This document shows, piece after piece, positions 44,368 through 55,200 of a stretch of 64,000 bases of DNA. Each line of letters begins with the position of its first letter. Position 1 is the first letter of the stretch. Below the pieces are notes generated by a model. The model was not told where the DNA came from, made no database searches, and was given only the letters and a program-made list of their open reading frames with translations. The stretch is from the NCBI GenBank assembly GCA_024809215.1, contig JANUBW010000001.1:1116001-1180000 (forward strand), given 5' to 3'. This stretch comes from Niastella sp. OAS944. GTDB lineage: Bacteria > Bacteroidota > Bacteroidia > Chitinophagales > Chitinophagaceae. A program made the position numbers and the translations under genes.

Positions 44368-44776
44368 ATAGTTTTTTGAAAATTGAAATTAAAGCTTCAT
44401 GCAGCAAACCAAATATAATTCCTGTCATCATTCCCTCTATTGCCAACAGTTCACTATCCATCACTAAATAATAACAAGAGAAAAGTAGCGCAAACAAAGT
44501 GGCAAAAGCAACAACATCAATTATCAACTCTACCGCCTTACCGGTTTTAATTTTATGCCGTAGAAATTTCCCTAGTGATAATTGATAAATTATCCCCACC
44601 GCAGCTACTGCATAAAAGAAAAATAAGAAATCGCTAGCATTTGGCAGGCCAACCCCACACTCATATTCAATATTGTCTTGTGGTTTTACCTGTATCCAAA
44701 AAATATATACCGGTATTGCCGTTGCAAGCACTACCGGTATCACAGTCTTCAAAATTGCTTCTACAAACTTATTCAT
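44330..44776 (-). CDS. Hypothetical small membrane protein
   Basis: 148 residues with about four transmembrane helices (ILKTVIPVVLATAIPVYIFW, FLFFFYAVAAVGIIYQLSL, LIIDVVAFATLFALLFSCYY, LAIEGMMTGIIFGLLHEALI). No family recognised. It sits in a tight minus-strand series: ABC ATPase, large membrane protein, lipoprotein, this gene, DinB protein. Its 3' end overlaps the DinB gene by 38 bp. Confidence 0.75.
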   Translation of the reverse strand: MNKFVEAILKTVIPVVLATAIPVYIFWIQVKPQDNIEYECGVGLPNASDFLFFFYAVAAVGIIYQLSLGKFLRHKIKTGKAVELIIDVVAFATLFALLFSCYYLVMDSELLAIEGMMTGIIFGLLHEALISIFKKLYEYSRIIGKTNR

Positions 44777-44782
44777 TCAACA

Positions 44783-45421
44783 TCATGGTTTTGATCTAAA
44801 GTTCTCCGGCTTAAACCCTTCCAGATAACTGATCTTCCAGGCACCATTTTCTTTCACGGCTTTTGTCTTATAGGAGGAAGTATTACCCCATGTCCAGCTA
44901 AAATCGGCTTGTCCATTATCTATCTTCAGGTTCGTAACGGTAATAGAGTCCCAGGCATTTTCATAAGGTGCATCCTGACAATTACACCAGGGGCTTTGAT
45001 CATACCCAAATGAAGGGATCTCGTCTTTAGGCCATTCTTCTCTTCCGCTTTTCAATGCCGTATCAAGATACTGGGCTATTTGCTTATGACCATCAAAGAA
45101 ACGTTGATCGAAATAATTGGTTGCTTTAAGCTTTTTAACCCGCTTGTTGTACGCCTCCCAGTCAATTCCCCGGTACAACGAATCGCCCTCCACTTCTTTA
45201 GGATCAAAATCATTGCCCTGGCCTTCCGTATCCTCCCATTTATAAACTGCACGCACCAGTTTGGTTAAATCAATACTATCCTGGTTATTCGCTGGTGCCG
45301 CACTGGTATGTTCTTCGGCAAGAATAGTCTTATCATCTTTATTTACGGATGCCTGGTTTCCGCAGCTGGAAATTAAAAACACAGAGGCTGCAAACATTGG
45401 AACTGTTAAAATACCTTTCAT
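44783..45421 (-). CDS. Hypothetical lipoprotein
   Basis: 212 residues with lipobox LISSC. The mature part is soluble, with SIDLTKLVRAVYKWEDTEGQ, QRFFDGHKQIAQYLDTALK, a WCNCQD motif, and a beta-rich end (NGQADFSWTWGNTSSYKTKA) typical of small periplasmic NTF2-like or DUF domains. No function assigned. It starts 9 bp after the membrane protein gene and ends 6 bp before the next gene, so it belongs to the ABC operon. Confidence 0.75.
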   Translation of the reverse strand: MKGILTVPMFAASVFLISSCGNQASVNKDDKTILAEEHTSAAPANNQDSIDLTKLVRAVYKWEDTEGQGNDFDPKEVEGDSLYRGIDWEAYNKRVKKLKATNYFDQRFFDGHKQIAQYLDTALKSGREEWPKDEIPSFGYDQSPWCNCQDAPYENAWDSITVTNLKIDNGQADFSWTWGNTSSYKTKAVKENGAWKISYLEGFKPENFRSKP

Positions 45422-45430
45422 GAGTTTGGA

Positions 45431-46945
45431 TTAATTTTCGGGTAACGCATACCAGCGGCGGTATGCTTTGCTTAAATAAGTTGATATTAAAACCAGCAAT
45501 AATACAGAGCCGCCCACTTCTGCATAAATTGCATATTTCTCTAAATCGAATGGTTCAACGTCGTAAATGTTATTGAGACGTAACTGGCGATGCCTGTACT
45601 CATAATACAAAGCAAGTAAAGATATTGGAACTGCTGCTACTATTAATGTAAAGATATTAAGCGCAATACCGCTTATGGCGCTTCTCTTTTTGGCCCAGAA
45701 TACCGTTGATGCCAAAAATAAAAACAAGACCACATATGCGCTCAAACAAACTAAAACCTGAATGGCCTCGGCCCTGGCAAAAGAAAGTATCAATACGGTG
45801 AATATTGTTATTAATACACCAGCCAGTATACTCAGGAAAAATGTACGTACAGTAGTATGCCTGAATATAAAGATCAATAAAGTAAAGCCCAGGGTGAGGT
45901 AATAAAATATGCGGATGTAAACCTGCAGATCATTACCGTTCCAGCGGTATTTCTTTTTAAGCACATGCGAAATGCTGCTTTCTATACCTGGAAGCCGGTA
46001 TTTCTTTTGAATTATTTCCCAACGCGAATCACTGGTTCCCACCTCCACCGTCGGATAACTGGCATACACAGGATATTCATATTTCTTAAGCAGCAAACTT
46101 AATTCCTTATAAATAGTATCCTGCTGTGCCAATGTAGACCGATGCCCATGTACTTTTCTGAACAATTCAAAATCGCTTAACAAATGCTCTTTAATACCTA
46201 CATTATATAAATAGGGATCAAGAAATTGCAATTGCGGCGTTTGATATACCAGGTACAACGAGTCCTTTAATTTAATAAGGCTGTCGGCAGCATTGATCTT
46301 ATTACTAAACCCGGTTGAATCATACTGGTAGTGATCGTACTCATTCCGCGATACCGCTTCCACTGGCGCAGCTATGGTATCAACAAATGTTTGAGCATCA
46401 TCATACACCGGGGCTGCAACAGCAGTATCTTTTTTTACCAGCTCCACCGTATCATAGTCCCATTTACCCTGAAACTGATTATACTCAAGTTGATAGATCT
46501 TTATGTTGATATTATTTACATCATCAACTATTTCTTTGGTACTGTATGCCATGTTCGCCTTCGCCGTTTCCACTATTGGATGAACATAGCCAAAACTTAC
46601 AATGATGCCTGTGGAAATAAAATATAAAAAGAACGTTACCAGTGCATGCAAAGGATGTATAATGCCATACTTCTTAAACACATTGAACCGTAGTAAATAG
46701 ATCATCCAAACAATAAAACCAATACCGGCAATCAATGAAACAAATCCAACCCAGGGCTCTGTGGTGGAATTGGCCCTGGGATCATTGGGTTCCAAAAAGC
46801 AAATTACCCCCAGTACAAGAAGAAATAATATACCATAGTACACTACCAAATGGATGCGCGTGCTCCAAATACCAGGTTTGTTCAGCAATAGTTTTTGGTC
46901 AACTCTTTTAAGAAACCCTGGCATCAGGGGTCTTTTTATATTCAT
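45431..46945 (-). CDS. Polytopic membrane protein, putative partner of the ABC ATPase
   Basis: 504 residues. Three N-terminal helices (IHLVVYYGILFLLVLGVICF, SLIAGIGFIVWMIYLLRF, LHALVTFFLYFISTGIIVSF) flank a soluble region of about 200 residues, followed by four or five C-terminal helices ending SVLLLVLISTYLSKAYRRWY. This two-block layout with a large extracytoplasmic loop is seen in ABC-2-like permeases, and the ATPase gene lies 11 bp upstream. No conserved family motif is visible, so the permease role is inference. Confidence 0.78.
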   Translation of the reverse strand: MNIKRPLMPGFLKRVDQKLLLNKPGIWSTRIHLVVYYGILFLLVLGVICFLEPNDPRANSTTEPWVGFVSLIAGIGFIVWMIYLLRFNVFKKYGIIHPLHALVTFFLYFISTGIIVSFGYVHPIVETAKANMAYSTKEIVDDVNNINIKIYQLEYNQFQGKWDYDTVELVKKDTAVAAPVYDDAQTFVDTIAAPVEAVSRNEYDHYQYDSTGFSNKINAADSLIKLKDSLYLVYQTPQLQFLDPYLYNVGIKEHLLSDFELFRKVHGHRSTLAQQDTIYKELSLLLKKYEYPVYASYPTVEVGTSDSRWEIIQKKYRLPGIESSISHVLKKKYRWNGNDLQVYIRIFYYLTLGFTLLIFIFRHTTVRTFFLSILAGVLITIFTVLILSFARAEAIQVLVCLSAYVVLFLFLASTVFWAKKRSAISGIALNIFTLIVAAVPISLLALYYEYRHRQLRLNNIYDVEPFDLEKYAIYAEVGGSVLLLVLISTYLSKAYRRWYALPEN

Positions 46946-46956
46946 GGGTAGTAATA

Positions 46957-48087
46957 TTAAATAAATCGTTTTGTAGAATGGGTAATGTCGCGGAAATAGG
47001 AAATGGGAATACCGGCGGTTACCAGTTTTGTTAATATTTCCTGTGCCGGTAATGTAGCGGAGTTAATAGTGTAAAATCCACCATTAAACTGCAGCTCACC
47101 CTGGGCAGCCAGCACGGTAAGCAACTGGTCTCTGTTGGCTGTTGTTTCCAATTCTATCACAAAGGCAGTGGCTGTTTTCTCCTGTTCGCCTGTTCTGAAC
47201 AAACAGGAACCTTTTTTTATGAGCAGTACCGTATCGGCGATCTTTTCCACTTCATGTAATTGCTGCGAGCTTAGCAAGATACCCATGGGGTTGTGCACCG
47301 ATTTTGCCATGAACCGCAGATCGGTAAGAATACTTTGCTGGGCATTGATATCGAGATTGGCCAACGGCTCATCGAGGATAAGCAGCTTGGGTTTCTGTAA
47401 CAAGATACGGGCTATTTCGAACCGCGTACGGTAACCACTGCTTATCTGGTTCCAGGTAAGGTGTGCATATGGTGTAAGATCGAGCCGCTCCAGCATAAAA
47501 TCGACCATCACCGTATTCTCTTCACCTTTTACGCCTGAAATAGCAGCCGAAAAATGCAGATTGTCTTTTAACTGGCCATACCACTTGGGTATCCGTTGCG
47601 GAATAAAAGCCAGCTGGTGTTTTATTTCGTAATGATCGGGGTTTTGTAACTGGGGGAAATGTAACTCACCCGAATCGAGGGCCAGCTGCCCGGCCATACA
47701 ACGTAACAAGGTTGTTTTTCCATTACCATTCTCTCCCACTATGCCAAGCACATCGCCGGTTTTAACCTGTAAGCTAATGGGCTTCAGACTGAAATTGCCC
47801 GAGCCATAAGTTTTACCGATCTCCGTAGCCGTTACCAGCAACCTGGTACTTTCGGTAAAGCGTTCTGTTACATTGTTTATCTTATTAAGCAGGGTATTGG
47901 CCGTTTCAAAGAATGACGGTGGTAAACCCGCTTCTTTATACTGGCGGTACAACTGGCTAACCTGTATGGCTTCTTTCAGTAACGACAAATCCGCCGTATC
48001 GAGGGAGGCATCCAAAATCCTTCTTACTGCTAACGAATGGTCATTATGCTGCAGGTACGATTGGATCTCAGCAATTCTTTTGTGCAT
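46957..48087 (-). CDS. ABC-type ATPase with N-terminal helical extension
   Basis: 376 residues from Met 48087 (MHKRIAEIQSYLQHNDHSLA); an alternative start at 48153 is less likely. About 85 helical residues precede the ABC domain (ATEIGKTYGSGNFSLKPISL). Walker A GENGNGKTT is at 118-126, the Q-loop near IPQRIPKWYG, signature SSGYRTR in place of LSGGQ, Walker B LLILDEPLANLD and switch region LLSSQQLHEVE with Gln at the usual His position. So the D-loop and Walker motifs are normal while signature and switch are variant. It heads the five-gene series down to the DinB gene. Substrate unknown. Confidence 0.88.
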   Translation of the reverse strand: MHKRIAEIQSYLQHNDHSLAVRRILDASLDTADLSLLKEAIQVSQLYRQYKEAGLPPSFFETANTLLNKINNVTERFTESTRLLVTATEIGKTYGSGNFSLKPISLQVKTGDVLGIVGENGNGKTTLLRCMAGQLALDSGELHFPQLQNPDHYEIKHQLAFIPQRIPKWYGQLKDNLHFSAAISGVKGEENTVMVDFMLERLDLTPYAHLTWNQISSGYRTRFEIARILLQKPKLLILDEPLANLDINAQQSILTDLRFMAKSVHNPMGILLSSQQLHEVEKIADTVLLIKKGSCLFRTGEQEKTATAFVIELETTANRDQLLTVLAAQGELQFNGGFYTINSATLPAQEILTKLVTAGIPISYFRDITHSTKRFI

Positions 48088-48231
48088 GGGTTTTAAGGTT
48101 AGTATAAAGGTGCGGGTAAAAAACCGAAAATTGCCATACCAACGTAAAAGCATCTCCCCTTATTTTCATAAATTATTGCTAATTGTTATTTTTTCCGACA
48201 TTCGGGCCATGAGCCGCTATAAACTTGTCAT

Positions 48232-49134
48232 ATGAACAATCATCTTCGCACCTCATTCATACTTGCAATTATTTGTTGTTCCCAGCTTGTGCTAAAGGCA
48301 CAAACCGATACCGGCATCATTGCAGATGGCGCTACGCCACAATTGATATCCCGCGAATTTAAATTCACCGAAGGCCCGGCAACTGACAAAGCAGGTAATA
48401 TTTATTTTACCGATCAGCCTAATAATAAGATCTGGATCTATAACACCAATGGTAGCCTAACGCTTTTTCTCGATAGCGCCGGCCGATCGAACGGCTTATA
48501 CTTCGACAAAAAAGGCAACCTGCTTTCCTGTGCCGATGAACAAATGCAGCTTTGGTCAATAGACAAACACAAAAAAATAACGGTGCTGATAAACGACCTG
48601 AATAATAAAAAGCTAAACGGACCTAACGACCTGTGGGTATCGCCCCGTGGTGATATCTATTTCACTGACCCATATTATCAACGCAAATGGTGGGCACGGA
48701 CCAAACCCGAGCTGGAAGCTGAAAAAGTGTATGTGCTTACCCGTGGAAGTAAAACACCTGTAGCTGTGGTTGACAGCCTGCAGCGTCCCAATGGTATTGT
48801 GGGTACGCCCGATGGCAAATACCTGTACGTAGCCGATATTAAAGGCAATAAAACGTACCGTTATGCCATCAACAAAAACGGAACGTTAAGCCAGGCGCAA
48901 CTATTTGTAAATATGGGCTCCGATGGTATTACGCTCGACAATAAAGGCAATGTATACCTTACCGGTAAAGGCGTTACTGTTTTTAACAGCCACGGCCAAC
49001 AGATAACTCATATTCCCATTCCCGAAAAATGGACAGCCAACGTAGCTTTCGGCGGTAAAAAACGCAATACATTATTTATAACGGCCTCAGAGGCAATATA
49101 TGTGCTGGAGATGAAAGTGAAGGGTGTGGAATAA
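48232..49134 (+). CDS. SMP-30/gluconolactonase/LRE-family protein, secreted
   Basis: 300 residues with a signal peptide ending LKAQ; six-bladed beta-propeller lactonase fold. Metal-binding Glu in FKFTEGPATDKAGNIYFTDQ, Asn in KLNGPNDLWVSPRGDIYFTD and Asp in YLYVADIKGNKTYRY match the family. Probably hydrolyses a sugar lactone such as gluconolactone in the periplasm; substrate not proven. Divergent from the ABC ATPase gene and followed 65 bp later by a TPR gene. Confidence 0.92.
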   Translation: MNNHLRTSFILAIICCSQLVLKAQTDTGIIADGATPQLISREFKFTEGPATDKAGNIYFTDQPNNKIWIYNTNGSLTLFLDSAGRSNGLYFDKKGNLLSCADEQMQLWSIDKHKKITVLINDLNNKKLNGPNDLWVSPRGDIYFTDPYYQRKWWARTKPELEAEKVYVLTRGSKTPVAVVDSLQRPNGIVGTPDGKYLYVADIKGNKTYRYAINKNGTLSQAQLFVNMGSDGITLDNKGNVYLTGKGVTVFNSHGQQITHIPIPEKWTANVAFGGKKRNTLFITASEAIYVLEMKVKGVE

Positions 49135-49198
49135 CATATTCAGAAATATACTAAAATGTCGTTTTCGCCGTTCGCATACCAAACCAAACAAACGAACC

Positions 49199-50260
49199 AT
49201 GCGAACCCTTGGAGCTATTTTATTACCCCTGTTCTTCTTTTTTACAACCCTTGCCCAGGTGGGCGATAACCCAACAGCATTGTTGAAAAAAGGTATTGCC
49301 TTACACGACAAAGGCGATTATGCCGGCGCCATCAAAATATATGATGAGATCTTAAAACAAGAACCCGACAATACCGAGGTGCTTTATGAAAAAACATTTT
49401 CGCTTATGCAACAGGGCAGCTACCAGGAATGCGCTGATCTGTGCAAGGACATCCTTAAACGCTTTCCTGATAATGAATTTAACAAAGGCACCTACATTAA
49501 TTACGGTACCGCGTTAGACCATTTGAAAAAGCCCGAAGAAGCTATTAAAGTATATTCCGAAGGAATAAATAAATATCCCAACCATTACCTGTTGTATTTT
49601 AACCGTGCGGTTACTGAAAACATCTACAAACAAACCGATAACGCTATAGCTGATCTTAAAAAAGCAGTTAGCCTGAACCCTTCGCATACCACCTCACATT
49701 TGTACCTGGGCCTGCTTATGTCTTCTTCAAATAAAATAGCCGCTATGATGAGCCTGAGTGCATTTTTGATGATTGAACCGGAAGGACAACGGGCGGCACG
49801 TGCACTTCCACAGTTATTAAATTTAGCAGGTTCAAACGTTGAGAAAAAAGATGAAAAAAATATTACTATTTCATTGCCGTCCAAACTGGTTGATAGTACA
49901 GTAAAAATGGAAGATGATTTTCGTTCTACCGAAGTAGCTATGTCTATGTTAGCTGCTCTTGACTTTGATAAAAAGAACAGTAAAAAGAATGTGGCAGAAA
50001 AGCTGAGTGAAAAACTAAGCATGATCATCGGCATTATAAGCGAAAGAAAGGATAGCAACCAAACAGGCTTCTATACTAGTTTTTATATTCCTTTTTTTAA
50101 GAGCCTGAAAGATAATGGTTACCTTGAAACTGCCTGCTATATTATGTGCACGTCTGCTGATGAAAAGGACGTTAAAAAATGGATCTCAAAAAATAAAGGC
50201 AAAATAGATGAGCTTTACAGCTATATGCGTGATTACAAATGGACGGTGCCTACAAATTAA
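49199..50260 (+). CDS. Secreted TPR-repeat protein
   Basis: 353 residues from Met 49199, which gives the signal peptide MRTLGAILLPLFFFFTTLAQ; a start at 49124 would overlap the SMP-30 gene. Five or so tetratricopeptide repeats follow (ALHDKGDYAGAIKIYDEILK, DLCKDILKRFPDNEFNKGTY, AIADLKKAVSLNPSHTTSHL). The C-terminal 150 residues are helical with no known domain. Exported TPR proteins act as scaffolds; partner unknown. Confidence 0.85.
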   Translation: MRTLGAILLPLFFFFTTLAQVGDNPTALLKKGIALHDKGDYAGAIKIYDEILKQEPDNTEVLYEKTFSLMQQGSYQECADLCKDILKRFPDNEFNKGTYINYGTALDHLKKPEEAIKVYSEGINKYPNHYLLYFNRAVTENIYKQTDNAIADLKKAVSLNPSHTTSHLYLGLLMSSSNKIAAMMSLSAFLMIEPEGQRAARALPQLLNLAGSNVEKKDEKNITISLPSKLVDSTVKMEDDFRSTEVAMSMLAALDFDKKNSKKNVAEKLSEKLSMIIGIISERKDSNQTGFYTSFYIPFFKSLKDNGYLETACYIMCTSADEKDVKKWISKNKGKIDELYSYMRDYKWTVPTN

Positions 50261-50278
50261 CAACGTCAGTCTTTAACG

Positions 50279-51088
50279 TCAGTCTTTATCTGTGTCATAT
50301 GCTATTCCCTGTATAAACATGAAAACTCCGTAGCAGGTTGTTGCAATGGCAACAAGAATGAAATATACATGCCCTACGTGGTCACCGATAAAGTCAAAAG
50401 CTTTATCGGTGTTCACTATATATTGGGCGTTCTCTTTTATGCCGGCCTTTAAAAAGAAAAAACCAATAATGCCGAGGATGATGCCCCTGGCTGCATAACC
50501 TACCCAGGCAAGTATATGAACCACATGACGAAAGATCACTGAAAAACGTTCTATATCCACTCTTTCCCTGTACCCCCTGGTAATGCCATACCATTGCTGA
50601 ATAATGGCTGTGCATACGTACACCAGGCCGATTGCTATAACCGGCCACTGGCCCTGATGTTTTAGCATGCTATGCACCATGGCGCGTTCTTCCTGTGGCT
50701 GGCCATTGGATTGAAAATGGCTGATGCCCAACAAAACACGTACCGCTGCATAAACAATCAGCACATCGGCAATAGTACTTAATGCAATACCCACCCTTTT
50801 AATACCGCCTTTAAAATTGCCACCATACTCATACGGATCGGTGATGGCTTCATAAAACCGCCATACAATATAACAAAGCGTACCCAGCAAGATCATGTAA
50901 ATAACTATTTTGCCCACTACATACTCAGCCAAAATAGCCATCATACTGGCTTCATCGGCACCGCCATATCGCACCTTTAAAAAAGAAAGAATGGCAATTA
51001 CACCTATTGCGGCATATATGATACCGGTTGCCATGCAACCATAAACCGGTAAATAATGAATGATCGTTCTTTTCTTCATGTTCTTCAA
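50279..51088 (-). CDS. DUF1206 membrane protein
   Basis: 269 residues with six transmembrane helices arranged as three pairs, e.g. YGCMATGIIYAAIGVIAILS and WVGYAARGIILGIIGFFFLK. The GYxARG motif at the start of each pair marks DUF1206. Function is not known. Minus strand, immediately downstream of the ThuA gene (11-bp gap), so the two may share a transcript. Confidence 0.87.
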   Translation of the reverse strand: MKNMKKRTIIHYLPVYGCMATGIIYAAIGVIAILSFLKVRYGGADEASMMAILAEYVVGKIVIYMILLGTLCYIVWRFYEAITDPYEYGGNFKGGIKRVGIALSTIADVLIVYAAVRVLLGISHFQSNGQPQEERAMVHSMLKHQGQWPVIAIGLVYVCTAIIQQWYGITRGYRERVDIERFSVIFRHVVHILAWVGYAARGIILGIIGFFFLKAGIKENAQYIVNTDKAFDFIGDHVGHVYFILVAIATTCYGVFMFIQGIAYDTDKD

Positions 51089-51099
51089 TATGCCAAAGA

Positions 51100-51942
51100 T
51101 TAATATTGAAGCGGCTCATCGTATTTAACAGCATACGCCTTTTTATAATCAATTGTTCCAACTCGTTCGGCTATATAGCGTATACCCTGCAGTATATGTT
51201 GGGTAAATACAGGATTGCTGTAATCTTTTATATCATGCCCCAGCACCGTGCACCAGGTATAACCGCCATCATAATCATAAGTCCAAACAGCAGGGTACAA
51301 TTCTACATAACCACCGGCATGTTGTTTTACAAGTGCGTTTTGTGCAGTATCGGAAGTGTTTAAAGAGGTAATATCAAAAGCCATTAACACCTTTGGCCCC
51401 GGATACAGATCTTTGGCAAAATATAATTCATCTTCTTTTACCCATTCTTTTGGCAGGCCCTTTATAGAAGTATGATGCGCATCGATTGTTTTTACTGTAA
51501 GTTTTTGAAACTTCGGATGCCACACAAAGGAACCGCCCAGCATCATCTTAAACCATTTCCAATTGCGTTCTGTACCCAATACAGAATGTATTCCAACCAA
51601 ACCACCGCCTGCTTCTATATAACGTCTGAATGCCAGGCGTTGTACGTCGGTATCAAACACATCGTTATTGGTGCTGGTAAAAATAAGCAGGCTGTATTGC
51701 TTTAAATTTTCTTCAGTCATAACAGAAACACTGCTCGAAGTATCGACCCGAAAACCATATTGCCGGCCAAGTTGTTGAATACAATTTACAGCTGCGGGAA
51801 TATTGGCATGCACATATCCTTTTCCGTTTTTGGTATATACCAACACAGAAAGCTTTTTCCAATTGAGCTTATGCTGCGCAAAAGATTGAAAGGTTATAAA
51901 TAATAAACAGAGGCATGCAATCGCTGTTTTATACTTCATCAT
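51100..51942 (-). CDS. ThuA-like domain protein, secreted
   Basis: 280 residues from Met 51942, with signal peptide ending SFAQ; a start at 51978 is less likely. The ThuA (trehalose utilisation-like, class I glutamine amidotransferase-like) fold is seen in LSVLVYTKNGKGYVHANIPA, LLIFTSTNNDVFDTDVQRLA, FRRYIEAGGGLVGIHSVLGT, HPKFQKLTVKTIDAHHTSIK, GLPKEWVKEDELYF and the C-terminal WTYDYDGGYTWCTVLGHD. Family members are linked to carbohydrate turnover, some as 3-ketoglycoside-related enzymes. A second ThuA-type gene lies at 59587-60348. Confidence 0.9.
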   Translation of the reverse strand: MMKYKTAIACLCLLFITFQSFAQHKLNWKKLSVLVYTKNGKGYVHANIPAAVNCIQQLGRQYGFRVDTSSSVSVMTEENLKQYSLLIFTSTNNDVFDTDVQRLAFRRYIEAGGGLVGIHSVLGTERNWKWFKMMLGGSFVWHPKFQKLTVKTIDAHHTSIKGLPKEWVKEDELYFAKDLYPGPKVLMAFDITSLNTSDTAQNALVKQHAGGYVELYPAVWTYDYDGGYTWCTVLGHDIKDYSNPVFTQHILQGIRYIAERVGTIDYKKAYAVKYDEPLQY

Positions 51943-52231
51943 ATAGAAACGGTCTTGGAATTGTAAATATACTATCATCTACCTGCCAATAGGTTGAATC
52001 CCCTATCCAATTATTAAGGTTTTTACCATTGAAGATCTGTATAAACCCGTCCTTATCTATCGACATTTTGCTTGTATGGCAACTACACAACACGAGGCAA
52101 TTCACTATACATACCGAATAACAGGTAAATGTGACATTAAAATCGTCATTGGCTTAAACATATTCTAAAATATTACAATAGATGTCTTGTTAATTCGTTT
52201 AGGTTAAAATTTCATTAAACGTCCATATTCT

Positions 52232-55200
52232 ATGCGAAGACTGCTGCTGTCGTTAGCAACCCTTCTGCCTATCTTGCATGCTACAGCACAAGATGGCCTT
52301 TGGTCCCCGGTATCCAAAGATAACTTAAAGACTTTCCTGAATGGCCGTTCTGCAGTTTCGCAACTGCCCACCAGCTATGAACTGGTGAAACTAAACAGAA
52401 GCCAGCTACAACTTTTGCAAAACCAGGCGCCATTGGTAAAGCCAGGCACACGTTCCACCCTGTCGCCGGTTCGTATCTCAGTGCCTTTGCCAATTGCCAA
52501 TCAATCTATATCAAGTGCATTTACCGAATCGCCAATTTTATCTGATGCACTTGCAAAACAAATGACCGGTTTTAAGACCTACGAATTAAAAGACCCGGTT
52601 ACCCGTGGTTTACAAGGCCGCCTTAGCGTAACAGCGCAAGGTGTTACCGGTTTAATTTTTACAGAAAAAGGAACTGCATATATCTATCCTGTTAGTCCCG
52701 ACTACCCGGATGTACATATGGTTCATTATGTAAAAGACATTCCTTTTACCTTACCAGTAGCGTGTGGTACGAAAGAATTAGTTGCAGCACGCAGAAACAA
52801 TTCCGGCAGCCGTATTCAAACGGCGGTTGGCGATTGCCAGTTACGTACTTACCGGTTAGCTGTTGCTGCCACCGGTGAATATACAGCGTGGGCAGGCAAT
52901 CAGACGCAGGCGCTTAACTATATAGGCATAACGGTAAATGATGTTAACACTATATATCAGCGTGATGCAGCCATTACCTTTACACTGGTAAGTAATAGCA
53001 GCACTGTTTATACCGATGCAACTACCGATCCTTATAATACCGGCGGCGGCGCCGGTGGTGCATTGACCGATAACCACAATACTATGAACGCCGTGTACAC
53101 AAGCGGCGGTTACGATTTGGGTATTGTATTTCATAATGGCTGGAATGGCGGTGTGGCCGCTTTGCAGTCTACCTGTTATAACCCCTGGAAGGGCATGGCA
53201 GCTGCAGGTCTTAGTTTTGGCAATGGCGCTAATCCTACCGCCGGCCCGCAAGGACCCATTTTTGTAAATACAGTTGCCCATGAAATGGCACACCAATTCG
53301 ATGTACAGCATACCATGTCCTCTATCACCGGCGGCTGTGGTGGTAATGAAAATGTGCCTACGTCGTGGGAGCCAGGCGGCGGTTCTACCATTATGGCCTA
53401 TGCAGGCGTTTGTTCCGGAACCGCTTACCAAACCTATAGCGACCTGTACTTTCATGGCGGCAGTATATTGCAGATGATGAATTATGCCATAAATTTTGCC
53501 ACCTGTGGCACCATTAGTACATTGAGCAATACGGCCCCTACAGTAACAGTACCGGGCACCTCATATACCATTCCTGTATCAACACCATTTATGCTTACTG
53601 CAACAGGTGCAGATGCAAATCATAACACATTATACTACAACTGGGAGCAAATGGATGCAGATACATCTTCATTCCTACCTTCCTCTTCCAAAGCCATAGG
53701 ACCGCTCTTTCGTTCATTTCCATATACAACAAGCAGCACACGGGTATTTCCCAATCTGGCAGCTATAATAAGTGGCAGTGCCACCCCATATGAAGTGTTG
53801 CCAAGTGTAAACCGGGCGCTGAATTTTATGGTATTGGTACGTGATGCAGCAAGCGGTGGCGGCTGTACCGCACAAGAATCAGTAGTGGTGAATACCAATG
53901 CTTCCGGAGGCGCTTTCACAGTTACTTCGCAAACTACAGCATCGAGCTGGACTGCAAACGGCAGCAATACGGCAACCATCAGCTGGAACGTAGCAAATAC
54001 CACTGCTGCACCTGTAAGCTGTTCAAATGTTGACATTATATTGTCTACAGATGGAGGCGTAACCTTTACCGATACCCTCGCAAAAAATACTGCCAACGAT
54101 GGTACTGAAAACATCATCATTCCAAACCTGCCAACAACTACCGGCCGTATAATGGTAAAAGCGCGCGGAAATATTTTCTTTAACGTAAATGCAGCAGCTA
54201 TTACCATCACCAGTACTTGTATAGCCAATGGTGCAACCATTACGCCTGGTGCATCGGTAACCGGTGTAGCAGGTAATTCGGTACTGGACTTAAGCCTTTC
54301 ACCTGTATTCGGCTCACCTGTTACTATTAGTGGTTCAATTACTGCTGCCAACCCCAGCGCCAATCTTACCCTGTACAACACAAGCACAGGTACATGTTCG
54401 CAATTTAGCAATGTATTCCAATACCAAACCTTTCAGTTTACGCCAACTGCAACCGGTTCTTATACATTTAGCTACGGTTCAGGCAGCGCATACAATATTT
54501 TTAACCTGTACACGGGTAACTTTGTACCTGCCAGCCCATGTACCGGCTTCATTAATTCCAGTGGTTGGTTCAATCCGCCAAGCAGCGCAAACTTCCCACA
54601 TAACTATACAGCTACGTTAACAGTAGGCCAAACCTATACCATGGCGGTTGGTACATTCGATACAGGCAGTCCAACGCTGCCAAGCGCCTTTTCAGTTAGC
54701 GTAAGCGGCCCCGGCACACTGCTTTCCGGAGCAGCAGGACCCGGTGCAGGATTTAGTTATACCTATGTGATCGTTGACAATGCTACCGGTCTAATTAAGG
54801 CTTTTGATGCCAGCTCAGACCTTAGCAATGCAACGAACTACCCGGTTGGTACAACTTATTCGGTTTACGGGCTTTCTTATTCAAATGCTATTGCTGCTTC
54901 GCTAAACGCTTATGTGGGTGGAACGTATACAGCATTCAGAAACGCATTGTTATATAACCCGACAACGCTTTGCGGAAATGTAAGCGCTAACAGCACACAG
55001 GTAACAATTACCGCAGTACTTTCGTCACAATTGCTACCGTTAACTGCTTACAAAAACGGAACCACCGTAAAACTGAAATGGGCTACCACTGCATCAGAAA
55101 AGATCAGCTATTTTGAAATATGGCGTTCGGCAAACAACAGCACTTTCGACCAACTGGTTGGAACTGTTGCTGCACAGAATGGTTCTGCCCGTTTTGATTA

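Noticed and set aside
48088-48153. 22-codon extension of the ABC ATPase
   Set aside because: No conserved content; Met 48087 gives a plausible start.
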